DNA from: Thermoplasmata archaeon UBA184
GTDB lineage: Archaea; Thermoplasmatota; Thermoplasmata; Lutacidiplasmatales; UBA184
Length of the DNA: 12,778 nucleotides
NCBI GenBank assembly: GCA_002495185.1
Contig: DAEB01000040.1
Span: 1-12,778, forward strand
Direction of reading: 5' to 3'
Shown: positions 6,389-12,578 of the stretch, one piece after another
Layout: the number at the start of each line of letters is the position of its first letter
Numbering within the stretch: position 1 is the first letter of the stretch
Translations under genes and position numbers: made by a program
Notes under the pieces: model-generated
Databases searched by the model: none
What the model was told of the DNA's origin: nothing
Seen by the model: only the letters and a program-made list of their open reading frames with translations

Positions 6389-7384
6389 TCAGGCGCCGAC
6401 CGACGCCCCGCGCGCCGGAGCCCCGCTCCCCGGGGTCTCCCGGATCATCGTCTTGGTCCGAGCCGCCCGGGAAAAACCGGCCCGTTCGAGCGCGGCCGTC
6501 ACCGCCCCCGGGGGGTCGGCCGCCGGGGCGAGACAGTGCTCGGGGCCGAACGGAGCGAGCCACGTCACGGCCGCATCGAGAAGGGCGGTGAGGTCCTCCG
6601 CCGGAGGCTCGGGAGTGCCGGTCCGAAGGAGGACCGTGCCCCACTTCGTTCTCGGTGAGAAGAAGGCCCGAGCGACGCAGGGGGTGCCGTTCGTCGCCCG
6701 CTTCACCCACGCGCGGTGCTGGATGCGCGGAGTGCGCATCGTGAACTCGTTGTGGTCGAGGAGGTGCGGGGACGCCGGAAAGGCCGCCCGGTACGCCGGC
6801 GGCCGAGCCGCGTCGAGCGCCGCGGCGACGCTCTTCCGGTCCGACCTCGCCATCGGGCGCGTACCTCCGGGGTCCGAACCGGAGGCGGGCGGAAGCCCCG
6901 TCCGTGTGAACCACGAGAACTCAGCGATCTCTCGGTACCCGGCCTTGAGATAGACACGAATCGCGGTCTCGTTCTCGCTCTCGACGTCCAGCGCCAGCCA
7001 CGCCCGACCGTGACGGAGGGCCTGGAGTCCAAGCAGCGCGAGCACCTGAGACGCAATCCCTCTCCCGCGGAACTCGGGCCGGGTGGCCATCCCCGCGACG
7101 TACGCGACGCTTCGAGTCCAGAGGATCATTCCGGTCCCGGCGATCGTTCGGTCGCTCGCGGCAACGATGACGTGCACGGCCGGACGGCCGACCGCGTTGA
7201 GGAGCTTCACGGTCCACCAGACCGGGAGACGGAACAACGACCGGATCGCCGACTCGGCGCCGACACCGAGGCCGGTCACCTGCTCGAACTCCCCCATCGA
7301 GCGAAGGAGAAGGTCGATGTACTGCGCGGAGTCCGACCGACGGATCGGCCGGTAGACGAGGGGTCCCGGAGCGTTCGAGCTCAT
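6389..7384 (-). CDS. GNAT family N-acetyltransferase, with a possible second degenerate GNAT half
   Basis: This encodes 331 aa from the ATG read down from 7384. That start has a strong Shine-Dalgarno GAGGAGGGA (7399 to 7391) six bases upstream; a longer GTG start at 7462 is less likely. The N-terminal half is a classical acetyl-CoA-dependent GNAT domain: VYRPIRRSDSAQYIDLL (10-26), IAGTGMILWTRSVAYVAGMATRPEFRGRGIASQVL (81-115) with the acetyl-CoA loop RGRGIAS, and DVESENETAIRVYLKAGY (133-150). After a linker near 165-185 the second half (about 185-331) keeps a GNAT-like ending (AVTAALERAGF followed by a strand) but shows no Q/RxxGxG loop. It may be a non-catalytic or substrate-binding copy. The substrate is unknown: protein, amino acid or small molecule. 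It ends four bases from the convergent SRPBCC-like gene. Confidence 0.85.
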   Translation of the reverse strand: MSSNAPGPLVYRPIRRSDSAQYIDLLLRSMGEFEQVTGLGVGAESAIRSLFRLPVWWTVKLLNAVGRPAVHVIVAASDRTIAGTGMILWTRSVAYVAGMATRPEFRGRGIASQVLALLGLQALRHGRAWLALDVESENETAIRVYLKAGYREIAEFSWFTRTGLPPASGSDPGGTRPMARSDRKSVAAALDAARPPAYRAAFPASPHLLDHNEFTMRTPRIQHRAWVKRATNGTPCVARAFFSPRTKWGTVLLRTGTPEPPAEDLTALLDAAVTWLAPFGPEHCLAPAADPPGAVTAALERAGFSRAARTKTMIRETPGSGAPARGASVGA

Positions 7385-7435
7385 CGAAGCTCCCTCCTCA
7401 GAGCCCAGTAGGACATCGGCCGGGCCTACCCCGGC

Positions 7436-7446
7436 AAGAATGTAAC
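7436..7446 (-). promoter_or_regulatory. Possible TATA-like element before the GNAT gene
   Basis: TTACATTCTT on the minus strand, about 52-62 bases before the ATG at 7384, would place a start site near 7416. This leaves a leader of about 30 bases carrying the strong Shine-Dalgarno. It suggests the GNAT gene may be transcribed apart from the EamA gene. Weak evidence. Confidence 0.3.
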
Positions 7447-7462
7447 GGCACGGGTCCCCCAC

Positions 7463-8383
7463 TTACGGAGGACGGGTCCTTTTGGAGGGCACGGAAGCCT
7501 CGCGCGTGCTGGCGCCGAGCAGAACGACCGCGGTGACGATGAGCGCCCCGCCCACGTACTGGAGCGGGGTGAGCGCGACTCCGAGGATCGCGAAGCCGGC
7601 TGCGGCGGCGACGATCGGCTCGAACGAGGCGGCGACCCCGCCCTCGGTCGCCGTCAGGCGTCGAAGGCCGAACACGAAGAGAGTGAAGGCGAGCAAGGTG
7701 CCGGCGATCACGACGAACAGGATGAGCCCGGCGAGGAGGGGGGCTCCCCCGTGCGCCGACGGCCAGCGGTATCCGACCAGCGACCAGACCCCCAGGGGCG
7801 CGGTGACGGTCCCGCCGAGCAGGAACCCCCAGGTCGTCACCCATTGCGGGCTCTCGGTTTGGACGAAGCGGCGCGTCGCGATCGTGTAGTACGCACCCCC
7901 CACGGCCGAAAGAAGCCCGAAGACGAACCCGAGAGGGGTGATCAGGATCGAGAACCCGGCGGAGGAGAACGTTCCGACCAAGAGGACCGTCCCCGCGGCA
8001 GCGAGCGTGAGCAGGACCGCCCATCGCGCCGACCAGCGGATCGCGCCGGTCGCGAGCTCGTAGCCAGCCACCATCGGGAGGAAGAGGAACTGGAGGAGCG
8101 TGGCGGTCGTCACGTTCGAGTAGAAGAGCGCCTCGAGGTACGTCACCTGGGACCCGACCAGGCCGAAGATCGCGAGCGAGGCGAACGACCAGGTCCAGGG
8201 GCGAGGCCATCGCGGCCGGGCGAAGACGAGCATCAGGGAGGCTGCCCCCAGCATCCGGATCGTCACGAGACCCCAGACCGGGAACTCGAACTGCTGCAGG
8301 ACGACCTGAGCGGCGGTCCCGGAAAACCCCCAAAGCGCGGAGCCGGTGACCGCGGCCGCGATGCTCGCTCGTCGCTCGTCCAT
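7463..8383 (-). CDS. EamA/DMT superfamily transporter
   Basis: This encodes 306 aa, the usual size of a ten-helix drug/metabolite transporter built from two EamA repeats. The first repeat spans about residues 8-138, with hydrophobic segments such as AAAVTGSALWGF, LVTIRMLGAASLMLVF, LAIFGLVGSQVTYLEALF, LQFLFLPMVAGYEL and WAVLLTLAAAGTVLLVG. The second spans about 145-292. It contains the family hallmark EGGVAASFEPIVAAAAGFAILG followed by LTPLQYVGGALIVTAVVLLG. The C terminus is short and basic (RTRPP). Such proteins export or import small metabolites across the cell membrane; the substrate cannot be read here. The ATG at 8383 has no clear Shine-Dalgarno or TATA box. It follows the MFS gene by 84 bases with a hairpin between, so it may be co-transcribed with it. 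The GNAT gene lies 78 bases downstream. Confidence 0.9.
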   Translation of the reverse strand: MDERRASIAAAVTGSALWGFSGTAAQVVLQQFEFPVWGLVTIRMLGAASLMLVFARPRWPRPWTWSFASLAIFGLVGSQVTYLEALFYSNVTTATLLQFLFLPMVAGYELATGAIRWSARWAVLLTLAAAGTVLLVGTFSSAGFSILITPLGFVFGLLSAVGGAYYTIATRRFVQTESPQWVTTWGFLLGGTVTAPLGVWSLVGYRWPSAHGGAPLLAGLILFVVIAGTLLAFTLFVFGLRRLTATEGGVAASFEPIVAAAAGFAILGVALTPLQYVGGALIVTAVVLLGASTREASVPSKRTRPP

Positions 8384-8395
8384 TCAACCCGGAAA

Positions 8396-8417
8396 GGTCC
8401 GGCCTCCGAGCCGGACC
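8396..8417. other. Inverted repeat (hairpin) between the MFS and EamA genes
   Basis: GGTCCGGC (8396-8403) and GCCGGACC (8410-8417) form a perfect 8-bp stem with a six-base loop. On the minus strand it falls after the MFS stop at 8468 and 13 bases before the EamA start, followed only by a short TTTCC. It could be an mRNA structure controlling EamA translation, an operator, or a weak terminator. Confidence 0.5.
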
Positions 8418-8467
8418 GGGGGGAAGTCGTTTGCCGGCCCTTGAGCTATGGCGGCGGCGAAGAACGG

Positions 8468-9760
8468 TCAGCTTCTTCGGCGTCGGAGCGGGGCTTCTTC
8501 GGGAGCCTCGACGTTGTGAAAGCCGGAGTAGAGCGCTGCGTCGTACGCCACCTTTGTGGTGCCCGCGATCACGAACGGAGCCGCGGTCCAGGGACCGCCG
8601 AGAGAAAGGAACGCGCCCGTCACGGGCCCCCCGAGCGCCGACGTGGTCCGAGCCGCGGTGGTGTATCCCGCCGCGGCCGTCCGCTCCTCCGGGGCGACGA
8701 TCGCCTGGACGAACGACTGGCGAGTCGGCACGTCCATCTGCGAGATCAGCGAACGACCCACCCACAGCCCTCCCGCGACGGCGAGGGTCGGCGCGAAGGC
8801 GAACAAGATCAGGAGGACGCTCGACGGCATGTGCGTGAACACCATCGTGTTCACGAGACCGAACCGGCGGGCGAGGGGAGCGGTCAGCAGCAGGGAGCCG
8901 GCCGCCCCCACCATCGCCAGGGCGAGGACCACGCCGATGACCGATTCGGAGGCGCCGAAGTGCGCTCGGAGCCAGAGCGTGACGAGGAAGTTCGCCACCA
9001 GTCCGCCGCCGAACGCATCGACGCTGAAGAGGCCGGACAAGGTCAGGATCTTCTTCCGGGAGTCCGGCGAGAGGGGACGACGGGGTTCCACCTGGGGAAG
9101 GCGGTCCGCTTCCTTCGAGAAGCGAAGGTACCCGGGGATCAGGCCGACCCCGGTGAGGCCGTAGAGGAGGAGGACCAGGTCATGCGAGGCGGGAAGGAGC
9201 CCCCCGCCGAAGCTGGTGAGCGGCCCCGCGAGCAGCGCGCCGGCGGCGCTCCCCGCGTAGCCCATCAGGTTGTAGCGACTGAACGCGGGGGTTCGGCTCT
9301 GCTCGCCCACGACGCTCGCGAGGGTCGCCTGCTCGAGCGTGGGGAGGGGCCCGATATCGGACGAACTGGCGAGGATCCCTCCCAGCAGCCCCGCGAGCAC
9401 GACCACGTAGGGAGAGGAGATCCATCCGAACAGCAGGAACCCTCCCGCCGCGAGCGCTAGGGCGGAGACGACGAACGTGCTCCGACGGCCGATCGACCTC
9501 TCGATTCGCTCGGCCGCGACGGACCAAACGGACGCGGCGACCATCGAAACCCCGAGAAAGATCCCCGCGACCAGCGCGGAGTAGGAGGTCGCCAGGTCGA
9601 CCGCGAGCGCGACCGAAAGGGAGCCGGCTCCGAATGCCCGCGCGGTACGGCTTGCGTATAGGATCTGCCGGTCCCTCCGGAATCCGTCCGACGGGAGGGG
9701 AGTGGCCCGACTCATCCGCAGACCCGCGAGAGCTCCGTTCCGGTCCGGGTCGGTCGTCAC
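8468..9760 (-). CDS. MFS transporter (12 transmembrane helices)
   Basis: This encodes 430 aa from the GTG read down from 9760, which has GAGGT nine bases upstream (9774 to 9770). An in-frame ATG at 9715, 15 codons later, would also fit the family N terminus. The chain shows about 12 hydrophobic segments in two halves joined by a charged middle loop (RFSKEADRLPQVEPRRPLSPDSRKK, near 220-245). A degenerate MFS motif A, AERIERSIGRRS, follows the second helix, and a matching APLARRFG lies in the second half. Major facilitator proteins drive solute export or uptake with ion gradients. The substrate is not readable from sequence. The divergent ChrB-type gene starts only 72 bases away and suggests, by context, export of an oxyanion or a stress-related compound. 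The EamA gene follows on the same strand. Confidence 0.9.
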   Translation of the reverse strand: MTTDPDRNGALAGLRMSRATPLPSDGFRRDRQILYASRTARAFGAGSLSVALAVDLATSYSALVAGIFLGVSMVAASVWSVAAERIERSIGRRSTFVVSALALAAGGFLLFGWISSPYVVVLAGLLGGILASSSDIGPLPTLEQATLASVVGEQSRTPAFSRYNLMGYAGSAAGALLAGPLTSFGGGLLPASHDLVLLLYGLTGVGLIPGYLRFSKEADRLPQVEPRRPLSPDSRKKILTLSGLFSVDAFGGGLVANFLVTLWLRAHFGASESVIGVVLALAMVGAAGSLLLTAPLARRFGLVNTMVFTHMPSSVLLILFAFAPTLAVAGGLWVGRSLISQMDVPTRQSFVQAIVAPEERTAAAGYTTAARTTSALGGPVTGAFLSLGGPWTAAPFVIAGTTKVAYDAALYSGFHNVEAPEEAPLRRRRS

Positions 9761-9832
9761 GGGCAGCGTACCTCAGAGCCAACCCCCCATCACGGTTATC
9801 GGTCGGGGCTCTCTCCCACCTCGGGTCCATCC
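9761..9832. promoter_or_regulatory. Divergent promoter region between the MFS and ChrB-type genes
   Basis: The 72-base gap holds one AT-rich core, GGTTATC (9794-9800), which reads GATAACC on the other strand. It lies about 33-39 bases before each start codon, so both genes may share it. It sits near the centre of an imperfect inverted repeat, AGAGCC (9775-9780) and GGCTCT (9807-9812). That is the arrangement of a jointly regulated divergent pair, but short repeats like this can arise by chance. Confidence 0.4.
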
Positions 9833-10306
9833 ATGAAGTGGGTGACGCGGGAACGTGCGAGGGTTGACCGGATCGCCTGCCCCTGGTTGATCCAAAGGTT
9901 CGTCGACAAGGACGCCCAATTCCTCTACGTCCCCAAGGACGAGGTCCTCGAGGTGGCGAGGCGGGAGGGGGCGATTCCGTTCGACACCCCCGGCGCGGAG
10001 CTCCACCACTTCGAGGTGGACGGGAAGGAGTACGTCAGCTTCGACGCGATCATCCGCAAGTACGGTCTCTCCGACCCCGCGCTGCTGGAGCTCGCCAAGA
10101 TCGTTCGGGTCGCGGACGGAGGGTCGGGGTCGGAACCCGAGGCGGCGGGCCTCGAGGCGGCGGCCACCGGCTTCCGGATCATCGCGAAGGACGACCGGGA
10201 GAACCAGCACCTCCAATTCCCCCTCTACGACGCGCTCTACGCGTACTGCAAGTGGAAGGTCGAAGAGTCCGGACACCTCGAGCATACCGGGAAAGTTCGC
10301 GCCTAG
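9833..10306 (+). CDS. Chromate resistance protein, ChrB C-terminal domain type (stand-alone)
   Basis: This encodes 157 aa from the ATG at 9833 and matches the Chrome_Resist domain seen at the C terminus of bacterial ChrB. Diagnostic blocks are KWVTRERARVDRIACPWLIQRF (2-23, with Cys16), FLYVPKDEVLEVARREGAIPFDTPGAELHHF (30-60), YVSFDAIIRKYGL (67-79), DPALLELAKIVRVADG (81-96) and YDALYAYCKWK (132-142). Family members are linked to chromate resistance, with ChrB acting as a chromate-sensing regulator; the isolated C-terminal domain has no settled biochemistry. Here the ChrB N-terminal domain is absent and no ChrA chromate transporter is visible; instead an MFS gene lies divergently 72 bases away. 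The middle (about 97-118) is alanine/glycine-rich. A role in oxyanion stress is inferred from family and context. Possible acquisition from bacteria cannot be tested here. Confidence 0.88.
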   Translation: MKWVTRERARVDRIACPWLIQRFVDKDAQFLYVPKDEVLEVARREGAIPFDTPGAELHHFEVDGKEYVSFDAIIRKYGLSDPALLELAKIVRVADGGSGSEPEAAGLEAAATGFRIIAKDDRENQHLQFPLYDALYAYCKWKVEESGHLEHTGKVRA

Positions 10307-10308
10307 CC

Positions 10309-10338
10309 CGGAGGCTCGCCAACGGGGGCCAGCCTCCG
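10309..10338 (+). terminator. Possible hairpin after the ChrB-type gene
   Basis: CGGAGGCT (10309-10316) and AGCCTCCG (10331-10338) form a perfect 8-bp stem with a 14-base loop, starting three bases after the stop codon. No T run follows, so it is not a bacterial-type terminator. It may protect the 3' end or simply separate the transcript from the thermosome promoter. Confidence 0.4.
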
Positions 10339-10368
10339 ATAGGAATGGGTCGGCACCGCTTGGGTTAA

Positions 10369-10376
10369 TTTATATA
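10369..10376 (+). promoter_or_regulatory. TATA box of the thermosome gene
   Basis: TTTATATA is the clearest TATA box in the window, centred about 35 bases before the ATG at 10408. The start site would fall near 10398, leaving a leader of about ten bases. Between them, GCAA TT TTGC (10382-10391) is a small dyad that could bind a heat-shock regulator, although this is only a possibility. Confidence 0.7.
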
Positions 10377-10407
10377 GAAGAGCAATTTTGCCAAAGACGG
10401 TGCGAGT

Positions 10408-12030
10408 ATGCTTCAGGGAACGCCGATCCTCGTCCTGAAAGAAGGGACCGAACGCGAGAAGGGAAAGGGCGCGACGTCGAACAACATCGCCGCGGCCCGC
10501 GCCATCGCCGACACCGTCCGAACGACCCTCGGCCCTCGGGGCATGGACAAGATGCTCGTCGACGGGATGGGGGACATCACGATCACGAACGACGGCGTCA
10601 CCATCCTCAAGGAGGTCGATGTCGAACACCCGGCCGCCAAGATGCTGGTCGAGGTCGCGAAGACCCAGGACCAGCAGTGCGGGGACGGGACGACCACGGC
10701 GGTCGTCCTCGCCGGAGAGCTCCTGAAGCGGTCGGAGTACCTTCTCGAGCAGAACGTTCACCCGACCGTCATCACGCGCGGATTCCAGCTCGCGCTCCAG
10801 CAGGGAAAGCACCTCCTCGAGGCCGAGATCGGGACCCCCGTGAAGCCGGGGGACGACGCGATCCTCATCGACTGCGCGACGACCGCGATGGGGTCGAAGG
10901 GCGTCTTCGGCTCGCGCAGCGAGCTCGCGAAGATCACCGTCCAGGCGGTCCAGAAGATCGCCGAGGTCCGAGGCGGGAAGACCGTCTGCGACGTCGACCA
11001 GATCAAGGTCGAGAAGCACCACGGAGGCACGATCTCCGACACCGAGCTGATCCAGGGGATCATCCTCGACAAGGAGCGAGGCCACCCGCGGATGCCCGGC
11101 GAGGTCTCGAACGCGAGGATCGCCCTTCTCAACTCGGCGCTCGAGATCAAGAAGACCGAGATCGAGAGCAAGATCAACATCAAGAATCCGGCCCAGATGC
11201 AGAGCTTCCTCGACGAAGAGGACCGGACGTTTCACAAGATGGTCGACTCCATCAAGGCGGCCGGCGCGAACGTCGTCGTCTGCCAGAAGGGGATCGACGA
11301 CGTCGTCCTCCACTACCTCGCGAAGGAAGGGGTCTACGCGGTGAAGCAGGTCAAGGAGTCGGACCTCCAGAAGCTCGCCCGGGCGACCGGCGGGAAGATC
11401 GTGACGGGGATCAAGGAGCTCTCGAGCTCCGACCTCGGCACCGCCGCCAAGGTCGACGAGCGGAAGGTCGGGGACGACAAGATGACCTTCGTCACGGGGT
11501 GCGCGAACCCCCGCTCCGTCTCGATCCTCATCCGGGGTGGGACGGAGCACGTGACCCAGGAGGTCGAGCGCTCGCTCCACGACGCCCTCAAGGTCGTCGC
11601 GAGCGTGATCGAGGACGGGGTCGTCTGCCCGGGCGGCGGTGCCTCGGAGATCGACCTCGCGGTCAAGCTCCGCAAGTGGGCGGGGACGGTCGGGGGCCGC
11701 GAACAGCTCGCGGTCGAGGCGTTCGCCCAGTCGCTCGAGGCCGTTCCGTGGGCGCTCGCCGAGAACGGCGGGTACGACTCCATCAACACGCTCATCGAGC
11801 TGCGGAGCGCGCACGACGGTCCGAAGGCGAACAAGAACTCCGGGATCAACCTCCAGGACGGCAAGGCGGCCGACATGTGGGCCCTCCACGTGATCGAGCC
11901 CCTGCGGGTCAAGACCCAGGCGATCAGCTCCGCGACGGAGGTCGCGAGCATGATCCTGCGGATCGACGACATCATCGCGTCGAGGAAGTCGTCCCCTCCC
12001 TCCGGCAAGGGCGGGGACCACGAACACTGA
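10408..12030 (+). CDS. thsA: Thermosome subunit (group II chaperonin)
   Basis: This encodes 540 aa, the usual length for archaeal thermosome subunits. These assemble into double-ring, ATP-driven folding chambers in the cytosol with a built-in lid. Equatorial ATP-binding signatures are LGPRGMDKMLVD (41-52), TNDGVTILKE (60-69) and GDGTTTAVVLAGELL (92-106). The middle and apical domains follow, including LLNSALEIKKTEIESKINI and the lid-region sequence MQSFLDEEDRTFHKMV. EDGVVCPGGGASEIDLAVKLRKWA and NGGYDSINTLIEL belong to the second equatorial part. The loop before GDGTT reads QDQQC instead of the common QDDEV-like form. The C terminus ends GKGGDHEH and lacks the Gly-Gly-Met repeats of many chaperonins. 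No second thermosome gene lies in the window, so a hetero-oligomeric partner elsewhere cannot be judged. Strong TATA box upstream; heat-inducible expression is likely from the family. Confidence 0.97.
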   Translation: MLQGTPILVLKEGTEREKGKGATSNNIAAARAIADTVRTTLGPRGMDKMLVDGMGDITITNDGVTILKEVDVEHPAAKMLVEVAKTQDQQCGDGTTTAVVLAGELLKRSEYLLEQNVHPTVITRGFQLALQQGKHLLEAEIGTPVKPGDDAILIDCATTAMGSKGVFGSRSELAKITVQAVQKIAEVRGGKTVCDVDQIKVEKHHGGTISDTELIQGIILDKERGHPRMPGEVSNARIALLNSALEIKKTEIESKINIKNPAQMQSFLDEEDRTFHKMVDSIKAAGANVVVCQKGIDDVVLHYLAKEGVYAVKQVKESDLQKLARATGGKIVTGIKELSSSDLGTAAKVDERKVGDDKMTFVTGCANPRSVSILIRGGTEHVTQEVERSLHDALKVVASVIEDGVVCPGGGASEIDLAVKLRKWAGTVGGREQLAVEAFAQSLEAVPWALAENGGYDSINTLIELRSAHDGPKANKNSGINLQDGKAADMWALHVIEPLRVKTQAISSATEVASMILRIDDIIASRKSSPPSGKGGDHEH

Positions 12031-12054
12031 GCCGGTCCCGCGAACTTCTTCCGG

Positions 12055-12081
12055 GGGCCGGCCCCGATGCGGGGCCGGTCC
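12055..12081 (+). terminator. Strong GC hairpin after the thermosome gene
   Basis: CCGGCCCCG (12058-12066) pairs with CGGGGCCGG (12070-12078) around a three-base ATG loop. Three more pairs, one of them G-U, extend the stem to 12 bp from 12055 to 12081. It lies 25 bases after the stop. No T run follows, so it may stabilise the 3' end or slow polymerase rather than act as an intrinsic terminator. Confidence 0.45.
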
Positions 12082-12086
12082 GAAGC

Positions 12087-12096
12087 CTTCATAACG
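12087..12096 (+). promoter_or_regulatory. TATA-like element before the 133-aa gene
   Basis: CTTCATAACG lies about 23-32 bases before the ATG at 12119, with no Shine-Dalgarno between, so a leaderless transcript beginning at or near the start codon is expected. Confidence 0.5.
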
Positions 12097-12118
12097 CAAA
12101 GGGAGTAGGCCGCTCGCC

Positions 12119-12520
12119 ATGCGCACGAAGCCGGTCGAGGGGGTCCTGCGCCTCGATGTGGTCGCGCTCGACCCCCGTCCCGCGGTCTATCTCTCCTACG
12201 ACGGCCTCGCCGGCGTGAGCCAGCGACCGATCCTTCGCGACCTGGTCGAGGAGCTCGAACGCAAGGGTCCCGAGGAGCTCCAGAAGTTCCTCGAGGCGCT
12301 GCGACGCCGGCGCTCGGGGCAGGTCCACGTCTACTTCTCCGATTACGTCAGCTACGGGATCGGAGGGGGGGACGCCGCCTCCGAGTTCTTCCTCGGAACG
12401 TTCCTGCTCCTCCACGAACCGGCCCGACCGGCGGGCAAGGACCCCGCCATTCCCGAGCACCTGGCCCTCTTCCGCCCGGGGGGCGTCGAACGCCTCGCGG
12501 TCGAGCCGACCGCCCGGTAG
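12119..12520 (+). CDS. Conserved-looking protein of unknown function, 133 aa
   Basis: I do not recognise this family. The ATG at 12119 is supported by the TATA-like element at 12087-12096. Residues 1-28 look like two beta strands (GVLRLDVVALDPRPAVYLSYDGL). Residues 37-64 form a probable amphipathic, charged helix (PILRDLVEELERKGPEELQKFLEALRRR). Residues 68-98 are strand-rich and glycine-containing (GQVHVYFSDYVSYGIGGGDAASEFFLGTFLLLHE). The C terminus is proline-rich and ends VERLAVEPTAR. There is no signal peptide, no clear membrane helix, and no cysteine. It stands between the thermosome and lysS genes, on the same strand with its own promoter, so it is probably a real, independently expressed gene. 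A small alpha/beta regulatory or binding domain is a guess. Confidence 0.7.
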   Translation: MRTKPVEGVLRLDVVALDPRPAVYLSYDGLAGVSQRPILRDLVEELERKGPEELQKFLEALRRRRSGQVHVYFSDYVSYGIGGGDAASEFFLGTFLLLHEPARPAGKDPAIPEHLALFRPGGVERLAVEPTAR

Positions 12521-12542
12521 ATAGGGCCGCCCTCGGCCCGAG

Positions 12543-12551
12543 CCATTTTCT
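12543..12551 (+). promoter_or_regulatory. TATA-like element before lysS
   Basis: CATTTTCTA is an AT-rich island 28-36 bases before the ATG at 12579. No Shine-Dalgarno is present, which fits a nearly leaderless lysS mRNA. Confidence 0.45.
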
Positions 12552-12578
12552 ACTCGACCACGTCTCGCCCGGCGTCGG

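Noticed and set aside
7751..9460. A 569-codon plus-strand open frame across the EamA and MFS genes
   Set aside because: Its translation is charged low-complexity (Arg, Glu, Gly, Asp), while the opposite strand encodes two clear membrane transporters.
10303..12126. A 607-codon minus-strand open frame opposite the thermosome
   Set aside because: It is antisense to an unambiguous chaperonin and its composition (Asp, Leu, Val, Arg repeats) mirrors the coding strand.
10677..12218. A 513-codon plus-strand open frame overlapping the thermosome
   Set aside because: It is an alternative frame of the thermosome gene, dominated by Arg, Gly and Asp, with no recognisable domain.
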